A stretch of 64,000 nt of DNA from Amphiura filiformis (GCF_039555335.1 NC_092629.1:1683935-1747934); one strand, 5' to 3'. Shown: positions 32,124 to 42,140, counted from the stretch's first letter. Numbers and translations: made by a program. The notes: a model not told the origin generated them from the sequence alone.

Positions 32124-32162
32124 AAAAAACCTCTTGTGATTATTAATCACAAGAGGTTTTTT
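32124..32162 (+). terminator. Gene-end hairpin, copy 1
   Basis: CCTCTTGTGATTA and TAATCACAAGAGG pair perfectly around a single T, extended by A and T runs. The same stem recurs after the paralogous gene. Confidence 0.75.
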
Positions 32163-32257
32163 ATTTTTGCCTAGGATAGAATTTAAGTTCGTTTTGTACA
32201 AAAAAAAAAAAAAAGTTTTATTAATCTAATATTGCTCAGTTTTTCTAATAATAAAAG

Positions 32258-32748
32258 ATGAGTGATCTAGAAACCAAATCAGTAGACGTTCCAAGCCTAG
32301 TCCAACGCCTCCAGGACCTGAACATAGGCCAGGTCCGAGTCTATTACCCAGTCCGCCGAAACCAAAAATTGATACAACGGATGAGAATTGGGTTGAGAAC
32401 CTGAAAGCGTATGGAGAGTATCGGAAAGAAATGTGGGATGATGAAGGAAAACCACACGGCGTTTGGAGATGGTACTACGACGAGGAAAAAACAAATATAA
32501 AAGCCGAGCTGGTTTTTGACGGTAATGATCCCGGGGAAATGGTTACGTTTTACTATGACTACGACGGATTAGTAGAAGAGGAAGGTATATACGAAGACGA
32601 CGCACCTAGAGAACCGCAGGAATTTTGGATTGAGCGGGGCCTGCAAAGTCTGCAGGCCTCTGCAAAGTCTGCGGATCCCTTGGTTGCTGGATACGTCGGA
32701 TTTGTAGCAGCCTACTTGACTACATTCATTTTAAACTGGGTGTGGTAA
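32258..32748 (+). pseudogene. Chimeric paralogue: borrowed start, proline-rich linker, tryptophan-rich body
   Basis: ATG 32,258 with its AATAAAAG box gives MSDLETKSVDVPSL, a near-exact copy of the beginning of the gene at 23,179. The sense then moves to another frame through a proline-rich stretch (PSPTPPGPEHRPGPSLLP) resembling the hinge of the 27,458 gene. It continues in frame through NWVENLKAYGEYRKEMWD and GVWRWYYDEEKTNIKAEL to a hydrophobic helix and LNWVW. The body is a diverged copy of the 31,771 gene. One frame change near 32,300 separates the start from the rest. Confidence 0.65.
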
Positions 32749-32760
32749 ACTATGACAACA

Positions 32761-32798
32761 AAAAACCTCTTGTGATTATTAATCACAAGAGGTTTTTT
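32761..32798 (+). terminator. Gene-end hairpin, copy 2
   Basis: It has the same 13-bp stem and single-T loop as at 32,124-32,162, again 10-15 bp after the stop. Its preservation in both paralogues, while the coding parts diverged, suggests it is functional. Confidence 0.75.
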
Positions 32799-32819
32799 TT
32801 TTATTTCTGCACGACCTAC

Positions 32820-32945
32820 TCATTCTGTCTCTTTAGCATCGTTGTAGGCTTTTAAAATTTCTGTCATGCGTTTAGCTTCCATCCTGATTCTTCTCTCGGG
32901 AGAATCCAAAAAAGCGCTCGTAAGAATCCAAAATGCTACGATCAT
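32820..32945 (-). CDS. 41-residue small protein
   Basis: ATG at 32,945 directly follows a box (CTTTTATTT on the plus strand) shared with the divergent gene. The protein begins MIVAFWILTSAFLDSPE, a short hydrophobic N-terminus, and continues with a basic helix (RRIRMEAKRMTEILKAYNDA). It is too short to recognise. The main support is its perfectly placed start signal. Confidence 0.45.
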   Translation of the reverse strand: MIVAFWILTSAFLDSPERRIRMEAKRMTEILKAYNDAKETE

Positions 32946-32963
32946 CTTTTATTTGAATAAAAG
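32946..32963. promoter_or_regulatory. Palindromic bidirectional start box
   Basis: CATCTTTTATTTG and AATAAAAGATG form a near-perfect palindrome whose two halves each end in an ATG, one per strand (32,945 minus and 32,964 plus). It is the clearest instance of the element-wide AATAAAAG-ATG arrangement. Confidence 0.7.
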
Positions 32964-33186
32964 ATGGTAGATTCGATTTATTTTGAGCTCGCTGATGATG
33001 AAATATTCCAAAAACTGGAAGACTCGTCCAAAGGAGATTTTTATATGTGGAATGGTACTAGTCTCGGAAACCTGTTTGTTGCTGTCAGCGGTTACAACGG
33101 AAACAAAGTAAGAATTCAGGCAATCAACCTTTTGATGTGTTACATTAAGTGGTATAAGGATAGATACAGGATGAGATTGTGTTTAA

Positions 33187-36100
33187 CACTACATATCTCA
33201 GAAAACAGTACAATATAGCAAAATCGAGGAAAAGAGGGGTCACATTTTTACTCATATTTTGAAGTTTCATTAGGTTCCCTAAAGTATTCATGAAAATAGT
33301 GATGAAAAATTCCCATATCCCCCCTGAGCAAGATACCAGACCACCCTAAAACCGCCCTAAAATATGCTTCTGTTAACCCCTGACAAATTTGAAAATATTG
33401 AATTTTGCACACATTTCAGATGACATGTTTGAATATAACACAATGGTTTATCAGTTTATTTTTTCTGTCATGTAATATTACATATTTCTACAATATAAAA
33501 ATGCAAAGCAAGCTTTAAATTTTTTTGGAATGTTCCATTTTCAGCTTGAGGGGTGAGACTATATTCTAGTATTTTTGAAATGTTGAAAATGCCTAATTTT
33601 CCCCAATCTTTGATGGAAAAAATAAAAACCTTCATATCTTTTTTTATTTTTTATTTTTTTGTCATAAATTACCCCACTATTGATGTTTACAAAAATGCAT
33701 TCAAAATCATGGAGACTTCTTTAGTATTTTACTTACATGTCCACCAATTCAGGGTACTTTTAACAATTAGTCAAATGAGGCATTTGTGTTACTTACACTT
33801 CTACTTCCATATCACTGCATATGATGATGACTTTAATTCAAAATTGCAACATTTTGTTTATCACTCTATACCACATGACTACGGTGACACAAACATGTGA
33901 TATTAGCAAGGGTTAGTCCATTATTTCAAAGGGGTGTTTGAAGAAAACTGGGTATCGAGGTTTTTGCTATATTCCACTGTGTAAAATGGCTGATATTGAG
34001 CAGATAATAGCTGTACGGTCTGCTAAATGCTCATATCTCTACAGTATGATGCTAATTAGGAGAGTTGCATTAACGTGGTCAAACTTAACAAATATGGTTA
34101 TAACAATAAGCAACAAAAGACTTCTAAAAAATGAATTTTTTTTTACAATATCCATGGTCTCCATGTTCAAAATGTTCAAAATGCCTTAGTTCATAATTTT
34201 AATTTGTGTGTTTTTATAGGAAAATATTTTATTTTTCGTTAAACATTATTCCACTATTGCTGTTTGCACAATAATGCAGTCATATCATTGAGACAACCCA
34301 GGCCTTGCCGTCTAGATTTTAAAGGCGAGTGGTTAATCACTCGCCACCATGATGCTAGGCGAGTGGTCGAATTTTCACAAATATCACTTATTTGGGTATA
34401 ATCAAGTAAAGCATTGGTCGTAAAATGGTATCTATGTTTTTATGTTGAAATGCGCACGAAGCGCGCTAAAAATTTTGACTTTCTCCGCTTGGAGGGGCAC
34501 AAAATCAATTAAATGCTGAATTGGTTGATTCGATGGTAGATTTTGGGAGATTCGCGGTGAGTGATATTAAATGTCTATGGCGAGTGGAAAATCGCTCGCT
34601 AGAAATCGAGTTTGGGCGAGCGGTGGCGAGCGAGAGCGATCGCTCGCTCAAACGGCAAGGCCTGCAACCATTGCATCTTACTTACATGTCCACCAATTCA
34701 GTGCATTTTTAGCATTATCCCATCATTGCTGTTTGCACAAATATACAGTCATATCATTGCAGAGAATACCATAGCATCTAACATATCCACCAATTCAGAG
34801 CATTTTGAACAATTGGTCAAAAGAAGCATTTGTGTTTCTTTATGTGTTTCTTACACAAACTACTTCATGTACAACAGATGGTAATGATTTCAACAAAAAA
34901 TACGTTTAACATATTTGTGTCACTGGGGTGTTTGTACCACATATGTAGGCCTACCGCCATATTTCACTGTTTCGTATGGTTAACATTAAAGGGATATAAG
35001 CGGTCTACCAAAATGCTGAATCGACAAATTTTGCGCAAAATTGCCGCAAAAAGCAGAATTTTTTTTTATTAAAACCAAAATCAAGACTTCAAATAACCAA
35101 ATAAATTCAATATATTTACAACAGCTACATTCTAGCATTAGGAAAAAGTAGTCCACTTTCGGGGCTTGTATCCGATAAATTGAAATACTCTCCATATTTT
35201 TTGATTTAATTAATCTGGAATAAAACTAGTTTACCTGTGAAAATAAAAGAAATTAAAAGATATGAAGGTTTTTATTTTTTGAGTCAAAAAGTGGGCAAAA
35301 AACGCATTTTTCCTTTTTTTTTTTTTTAAAAGTGAAAAATAGGAAAACACCCCTCCTAAAAATGGAACAAACCAATTAGATTTTTCAACGTTTTCTGTCA
35401 TATCTGTTAAGGGTAATATATCAACTTAATACCTACAGAGTATATTTTTTATTGTGAATGGTTTTCTATATCTTTGATCATCGTTAAAATACTCATTTTC
35501 TAGCCTTTTCGATGTCATTGGCCCATTATAAGCAAACTTGTTCTAGAGTGATGCATCTGTATTATAATGGAATAGCCCAAGCTTCAAAATACCTTTGATT
35601 GTCATCTTAGACATTATAAAGGAGAAACAATTTCTTTTTAATAAAAATACACAATCAAGACTTCAAAAAACCAATTAAACTCAATTTCTTTACAACATCT
35701 GCATTCTAGAATATGGAAAAAGGAGTCCACTTCCGGGGCTTCTATCTCATAAACTAAAAGACTCTCCATGAAATTTATTTCTTTATTTAATTAGTCTTGC
35801 ATGAAACTAGTTTACATGTGAAAATTAAACAAATTAAGAGGTATGAAGGTTTTTATTTTTTGCGTCAAAAAGTGGGTAAAAAACGCATTTTTCACTTTTT
35901 CTCAAAAAGTGAAAAATAGGCAAACTCCCCTCCTAAAAAATGGAACAACCCAATTAGAATTTTTACTTTTTCTTTCATGTCCGTTAAGATTAATATGTCA
36001 ACTTAATACCTGCAGAGTATATTTTTGATTATTAATGGTTTTCTATATATTTGATCATCTTGAAAATACCCATTTTCTAGCTTTTTTGTTGTTGGAAAGG

Positions 36101-36275
36101 GGGAGGCAGGGGGTCATTTTAGGGGGGTCTTGTATCTCGTACCAGAGGGGTCGTGAGATTTTTTTAATGTCACCAGTGTGCATAACTTGGGACACTTGCT
36201 CAACCATCAAAGCATGAAAGAAATCCGCCTACCCTCGTTTTCCTCGGTCTGTCTGCTTCTACCAGATATTCCGTG
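33187..36275. mobile_element. TTAA-flanked non-autonomous element inserted in a Polinton gene
   Basis: TTAA occurs at both borders. The ends are imperfectly inverted: CACTACATATCT on the left and the complement of CACGGAATATCT on the right, with shared CGAGGAAAA and GAGGG further in. Deeper inverted matches exist (33,330-33,363 against 36,114-36,141, and about 33,620 against 35,270). About 450 bp are duplicated in tandem (35,063-35,507 and 35,640-36,085). TTAA duplication and CAC ends recall piggyBac-type transposons, but no transposase is present. Confidence 0.8.
34299..34664. mobile_element. MITE family 3 (CAGGCCTTGCCG), copy A, nested
   Basis: It starts CAGGCCTTGCCGTCTAGA and ends AAACGGCAAGGCCTG. 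It is flanked by CAACC on both sides (34,294-34,298 and 34,665-34,669). It contains GGCGAGTGG and GCGAGCG phrases and GCGCACGAAGCGCGC. It sits inside the TTAA element, which itself sits inside the Polinton. Confidence 0.85.
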
Positions 36276-36486
36276 TTAAGACCACCTTGGATTTTTCCTG
36301 AAAGGACAGAGGAGTTCGAGGTTTTAAAAAAAACTCTTGAGTTTGTTACGAACGAACCACCGATTGAAAAAAAAGATATGACTATGTTAAAAAATTATCA
36401 AGACAAATTTGGTCTTGTGGATAATTTTTGTGAAATAATATATTAAAAGTAAAAATTAAAATTTTTTGATTTTGATGAAGAGGTTA

Positions 36487-37510
36487 AAAAATGCAGGATT
36501 TTTTCCCCTGCATTTTTTTTTTGGATAAGTTGAAATGCAGGGGAAATTTTTCCGTGTAATTTGGATTGGGGTGAATTAAAAATACAAGGATGTTTTTCTG
36601 TGTAATCCTGTGTTGTTATTTTTTCTGTGTAATCCTGTGTAAATTGTTTTTCTGTGTAATCCTGTGTTGTTATTTTTTTCTGTGTAATCCTGTGTAAATT
36701 ATTTTTCTGTGTAATCCTGTGTTGTTATTTTTCTGTGTAATCCGGTGTAAATTGTTTTTCTGTGTAATCCTGTGTAAATTGTTTTTCTGTGTAATCCTGT
36801 GTAAATTGTTTTTTTGTGTAATCCTGTGTAAATTGTTTTTCTGTGTAATCCTGTGTAAATTGTTTTTCTGTGTAATCCTGTGTAAATTATTGTTCTGTGT
36901 AATCCTGTGTAATTGTTTTTCTGTGTAATCCTGTGTAAATTGTTTTTCTGTGTAATCCTGTGTAAATTGTTTTTCTGTGTAATCCTGTGTAAATTGTTTT
37001 TCTGTGTAATCCTGTGTAAATTGTTTTTCTGTGTAATCCTGTGTAAATTGTTTTTCTGTGTAATCCTGTGTAAATTGTTTTTCTGTGTAATCCTGTGTAA
37101 ATTGTTTTTCTGTGTAATCCTGTGTAAATTGTTTTTCTGTGTAATCCTGTGTAAATTGTTTTTCTGTGTAATCCTGTGTAAATTGTTTTTCTGTGTAATC
37201 CTGTGTAAATTGTTTTTCTGTGTAATCCTGTGTAAATTGTTTTTCTGTGTAATCCTGTGTAAATTGTTTTTCTGTGTAATCCTGTGTAAATTGTTTTTCT
37301 GTGTAATCCTGTGTAAATTGTTTTTCTGTGTAATCCTGTGTTGTTATTTTTGAACAATTTACAGGGAAGAATACAGGGAAGCTTAGGGTAAAATAATGCA
37401 GGGGATTACAGGGTATTAAAAGTTTTGTGTGTATTTTTTGTGTTAAGAGTTTTTTTTGATTTTTACAGGGGAAATACAAGGGTGTCCCAGAATCCCCCTT
37501 TTTATACTGC
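36487..37510. repeat. Right terminal inverted repeat of the Polinton
   Basis: It is the reverse complement of the left TIR, about 0.1 kb longer because its tandem array has more units. It ends in CCCCCTTTTTATACTGC followed by the flank TACTGT. Confidence 0.9.
36591..37340. repeat. 27-bp tandem array inside the right TIR, about 28 copies
   Basis: The unit is TGTAAATTGTTTTTCTG then TGTAATCCTG, the complement of the left array unit. The inner (36.6-36.9 kb) units are more variable than the outer ones, some replaced by TTGTTATTTTT, a phrase that otherwise marks the edge of the array. Confidence 0.95.
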
Positions 37511-37516
37511 TACTGT

Positions 37517-38305
37517 CACTTGTGTTATAAACTCGATGTGTTTACTATAATGTCGCTCGGGTCCGCGACTAATCGCAGCGACCGGTCTATCATTGGCTAT
37601 TCTATACACGTTTCAATAGCCTTATTGTGATGTGTGGGAGTTTTAAAAGCCGAGCCATGAACAAAATATAATGCGAGCACCCGGGGGGCATCAACTTTAG
37701 AGGTGACGGTATGTGCCTGTCAATATATGCCCCTCTTTTGAAGCCGACTATACCCGATGACCAGGCACCTTCAGTTTTCAAAATTTTATACCCAATGACC
37801 CCTTTTTCATTTTGATTGTACATAATGACCCTTTTTTTTATAAAAAAAAAAACCCAACGTTTTGTACTGACATGCGCCTACTTCGCGACGCTTGTAGGCA
37901 CATATACCCATCAATTCTAAAGTTGAGTGCCTGGGGCGAGCTGCATACTGCGGGCCAATGAACAATGAGATAGTAGCTTTTCTGATATAGCTTTGAGGAA
38001 CTGTTGAAGTATAAATCAGCCAACGAGTAGGTGTGTCCAAATTGCACATCTTGAATTGAGACCAAGACATGCTGTTATTTCAATTGTTCCGGTTGGTTTA
38101 TTACCTACCATTGCCTACGAGATGCAGTTCTAAGGTGACAGAGGGACAGGTCTGCAATTCGATTCCACAACCATTCATACCTTTCATCTGTTTTATTGTA
38201 TTATCGTGCGAATTGCTCCGTGGTACCTTACGGGTACCTGAATTTTATTTGAATGAAGATGACTCTGTCATGCTCGACGTCATATTGCATAATTTCTATA
38301 CAGTG
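37517..38305. other. Gene-free right flank of the Polinton
   Basis: No supported exon, RNA gene or repeat boundary is visible between the Polinton and the 1.2-kb element starting at 38,306. Confidence 0.4.
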
Positions 38306-39477
38306 CCTCATTTCAAATATATAGTTTTAGTTTTGGTTTTGGTTTTGGTCACATGGTTTCCTATTGTCCGGCCTAACCACTTGAATCATAAGATATCGAA
38401 CTCATTGTTTCTACCTTTTGTTTAAAACCGAACATTTGTGTCAGTCAACTTCGGTTTTGGTTTCAGTTTCTTATAAGTGGTGTGGATCGTAAAATTATTT
38501 GATTTGAAGTTACCTACTCTAAGTATACAAAAGAAATGTTTAATTTCGCAGTGCAATATTCACGAGGAGAGAAATCGAGCATGGTAATCTACATTGAAAG
38601 ACGTGGGTTACAAAACCGAATAAGTCTAGGCTAATTCACCTGTGAAAAAATATAGACCATCGAAATATTTGCATTCGACATTACAAAAGGGGTCACTATT
38701 GTAATTGTATAGGTGCTATAAACAAAATCGATTCATGTCCTTAATCCCATGTACCAGAATCGATGGAAGGCCATTATATGACCTCTAATAACCTAATGAC
38801 TTTTACTGAAGCAATTTTACTGCAAAAGTAGAAGATAGAGGGAAAAGAGATTGTGTGGGTGTGTGTGTGTGTGTGTGTGTGTTGGTGGGGGGGTGGTTGG
38901 AGGGCAAGGGGGGTATGGGCCGGGAGAGAGAGAAACAGATGAGAGAGAGCATTGGAAGTGAAAGAGAAGGGGGAGGAGAGCTCGAGATGAAGATTTCGAA
39001 TGTAGGGGAGGAGGAGGAGGGGAAAGGGGTAATTTAGGGAAGAGGTGGTTATATAGGGAGGGAGCCCCTCTTAAAGAGGTATGGGTTGTGCTTCCGGGGA
39101 TAATAAACTAATTCATAATCAAATCATCTCCATGCATCGTTTATGTTTCATACAAACAAACAAATCCCCCACCCCGCCCATCCTTCAATATACGCGCATG
39201 TATATGATTTCTAGGCCTAGAACTCGTGAGTGTAATATGCCACCTACCTTCGACAGAGAGCATCAACTGTCGCCCACGGGATAGATTTCCGATATCAATC
39301 ATGATAATAATTATGTTAGCACAATAGGCTATTGTATACTTCTGGTTATATACCCTATACTGTGTCCTTCCAGCATAATAGTGTTATGATTGCAAACCAG
39401 ATCAGCTCTACTTTTTAATCCCTTGCTTTTTGGTTTCTGAACAATAGAGAAACCAAAACTATATATTTGAAATGAGG
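38306..39477. mobile_element. MITE family 4 (CCTCATTTCAAATATA ends), copy 1
   Basis: Its ends are inverted: CCTCATTTCAAATATATAG at the left and ATATATTTGAAATGAGG at the right. It contains a run of TTTTGG, a GT microsatellite and purine-rich low-complexity DNA (about 38,855-39,070). A homologous unit in inverse orientation lies at 43,191-44,413. No target duplication is obvious and there is no coding capacity. Confidence 0.7.
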
Positions 39478-39828
39478 GAGTATATGCAATAAACCAAACA
39501 GAACAGTATAACAATTGAAATAATAGGCAGTTCTAAGGTTAAGAAGAATATAACGTCACAATTCTGTATTATTATTCAAGGTTGTAACGTGTGTCTATGC
39601 TGTCATGTAGGCCTTCCTGGCAACAGACACGCCCCCGGTACAAACAGATGAAATTTGTAGAAAAGCGTGATTATGACAAAAAACATTAAAAAATGATACT
39701 TTGAGGTATTGTTTTTTTTAATTTTTGTATGGCAGATCATACATACACATGTGCTGAGGTCAAAAAGGTAAAAATTTTGTTTTTGACCCCTGACTCACCT
39801 GTCATTCCAAACAACCCCTTAAACCACT

Positions 39829-40640
39829 TAATACCGGACTTAAATTACGTCGGTAATAGTATCGGGTATAAGTGGCAGTGTGAATGAGCGTCGGATATAA
39901 CTATATCCGACGTAATGTGGTTTAAATCCGACAATTTAAATCCGAAGATGACCAGGGTTAAGAGTTGTTAAGACCGATCGAAACGTTACGATCGGTAATA
40001 GTAATTACGTGTGAACACTGAACAGCGCTTTTGGGCTGTCGGATATAAATGTGACCTTTCACCTTTCTGCGTGATTCAGCGTGAAGAACACTTCCGGGTT
40101 AAATTAAATCACTCGCGCAACTGATTTGAAGCAGAGTATAAATAGTGTGACCAGTGAGAGATAAAACAAAATCATCATGGATGCAGGTGCGAATATCAAA
40201 CGCAATAGAGGAATGAACTGGCAAGAGAAGGAGACATTAGCTCTGCTGACCATTTCCGGTTAGTTATGACCGGTAATAGCTCGGATATAAACACGTCGGA
40301 CATAGAGCTATTGCCGACTCGTCGTGTTCACACAGTCGGACTATTACCGGACTTAAATTACGTCGGTAATAGTATCGGATATAAGTGGCAGTGTGAATGA
40401 GCGTCGGATATAAAAAAAATTACTATATCCGACGTAATGTGCTTTAAATCCGACAATTTAAGGCTGAAGATGACCAGAGTTAAGAGCTGTTAAGACCGAT
40501 CGAAACGTTACGTCCGGTAATAGTAATTACGTGTGGACACGCAGCACTATTGGGCTGTCGGATATAATTGTGAGTAGGCCTATATCACTCGCGGAAAATT
40601 TTAAGCAGAGTAATTAATGGCTGCAGCTGCAAATATTAAT
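39829..40640. repeat. Direct duplication rich in CGGATATAA / GGTAATAG, with a Myb/SANT-like start
   Basis: The stretch from GGACTTAAATTACGTCGG at about 39,836 recurs from about 40,350. In the first copy ATG 40,177 opens a 28-residue frame with RGMNWQEKETLALLTI, resembling the SANT/Myb-like DNA-binding protein of PIF/Harbinger transposons, then stops. The second copy has the matching ATG at 40,617 but stops at once. Both are dead remains. Confidence 0.5.
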
Positions 40641-40656
40641 ATAAACTAGCGGGATG

Positions 40657-41031
40657 CAGGCCTTGCCGTTTAGATTTTAAAGGCGAGTGGTTAATCACTC
40701 GCTAGCATGATTGTAGGCGAGTGGTCGAATTTTCACAAATATCACTTATTTAGGAAATAATCAAGTAGAGTTTCTGTCTTGACACGGTATTTATGTACAT
40801 TTATGTTGAAATGCGCGCGAAGCGCGCTAACATTTTTCACTTTCTACGCTTGGAGGCAGTACAGCATCGATTAAATACTGAAATGGCTGATTCAGTGGCT
40901 GATTTTGGGAGATTCGCAGCGAGTGATATTTAGTGTCTATGGCGAGTGGAAAATCGCTCACTAAAAATCGAGTTTGGGCGAGCGGCGGCGAGCGAGCGAG
41001 AGCGATCGCTTGCCTCAAACGGCAAGGCCTG
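40657..41031. mobile_element. MITE family 3, copy B
   Basis: It has the same CAGGCCTTGCCG...CGGCAAGGCCTG ends and interior as the copy nested in the Polinton. It is flanked by GGGATG on both sides (40,651-40,656 and 41,032-41,037). It has inserted into the second Myb/SANT-like relic. Confidence 0.88.
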
Positions 41032-41037
41032 GGGATG

Positions 41038-42140
41038 CGATTATTTTTTCGGACATCACCGTTAGATGAGTAAATGGGAGCGTTCACTATAACAGGAAGA
41101 ATTACTGAACAGGTAGAATCATTGAAAATGAACATTAAAATCTGTTCTTTCTTACATTTTCCTTTTAGCTTCTTTTTTTATTTGCTGCTTGTGATTTCCC
41201 GTTTCCATAGAGGGGTCAATTGAAATGACAAGGAAACATTGGCTATACTCAAAATTTGGAGAGACACGGAAAGTATTTCTGGGATAAAAAAAAAAGCTTT
41301 GGGAGGAGATAGCCACGCTATTACATGACAGGGGGGGGGGGGTCCCGATACGGTCGGGGGAGCAGATACCTGTAGTGATAAAGGCACTGAAAACTCTCCA
41401 TCGCACCCTCCATGATCGGGTGAAAAATTCAGGCGCAGGAGCAATTGACCATCCTTATTGGGATAACCTACACGAGTTTGGGGGGTAGCAAATGTTAACC
41501 CCAGAGGGTTCAGTGGGGGGGGCAGTATGGCCCTGGATGTAGATGGAGATGAAATTTATTAAGCCATAAGCATGATAACAGAAAGACATGCAATTGCATT
41601 TTATAAGATGATTAGGGGGGTCCCAAATATATACGGAAAGAAAAATAGGGGGTGTCATGAAATATTTTTGATGACCAAAATGTAGGGAGTCACAATACAG
41701 CATGACTACAGATAGTGTGTTTATTTTATTCAAAAAGACTGATGCCTGGTTTTGGGGGGGGTGTAAACGGTGGGGGGGTCATAAAATATTTGCTGCCGAA
41801 ATAGGGGAGGTCGCAATTTTATTGAAGCCGACTTTTTGTAAATTTGGGACCCCCCACCAAGAAAAAAATAGCATGATGATGGGAGTCAGTGTAATTTTTT
41901 TTATTTTTGTCATTTCTTCAAAGATGTCCACCTACATAAATACAAAATTGGTCTTAATTTTGGAGCTTTTGAATTTGCATTTTTCTTACATGACATACCT
42001 ACCGCATTGTCTGTAATTTGTTCTAAAGAGGGGCGTTTATTTTAAAACATTTAAAATCGGGTTAAATTTTCTGATGATGCTCATGTAGAAAGAAGAGATT
42101 TATGACCGGTAATAGGCTTTAACGGACATAACACGTCAGG
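41038..42140. other. Gene-free stretch with G runs
   Basis: Several runs of G (about 41,331-41,342, 41,514 and 41,752) and AT-rich DNA occur, but no recognisable gene. Confidence 0.4.

Larger units (their letters stand above)
32964..36446 (+). pseudogene. Polinton gene interrupted by a 3.1-kb insertion, unknown function
   Basis: The 5' part runs from ATG 32,964 (MVDSIYFELADDEIFQKLED) to the TTAA at 33,183-33,186. The 3' part follows the TTAA at 36,276-36,279, reads FPERTEEFEVLKKTLEFV and NYQDKFGLVDNFCEIIY, and stops at 36,444-36,446. Counting one TTAA, the two parts lie in the same frame. This is strong evidence that the intervening sequence is an insertion. I do not recognise the protein. 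The right TIR begins about 40 bp past the stop. Confidence 0.75.
13842..37510. mobile_element. Polinton/Maverick (polintovirus-type) element, near full length
   Basis: This 23.7-kb unit has inverted ends (AGTATAAAAAGGGGGATTCT and its complement), long terminal inverted repeats and the 6-bp sequence TACTGT on both flanks. It carries the hallmark gene set: protein-primed PolB, DDE integrase, packaging ATPase, double-jelly-roll major capsid and probable penton. Polintons integrate with 6-bp target duplications, so the flank match is what is expected. The outermost 2-3 bases differ between ends (AGTAGTATA left, GCAGTATA right), leaving the boundary uncertain by one or two bases. Gene content suggests virion-forming ancestry; many genes now carry frame breaks. 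Confidence 0.95.

Noticed and set aside
38855-39070. Arginine/glutamate-rich open frame
   Set aside because: It is a translation of GT and purine-rich low-complexity DNA within a MITE.
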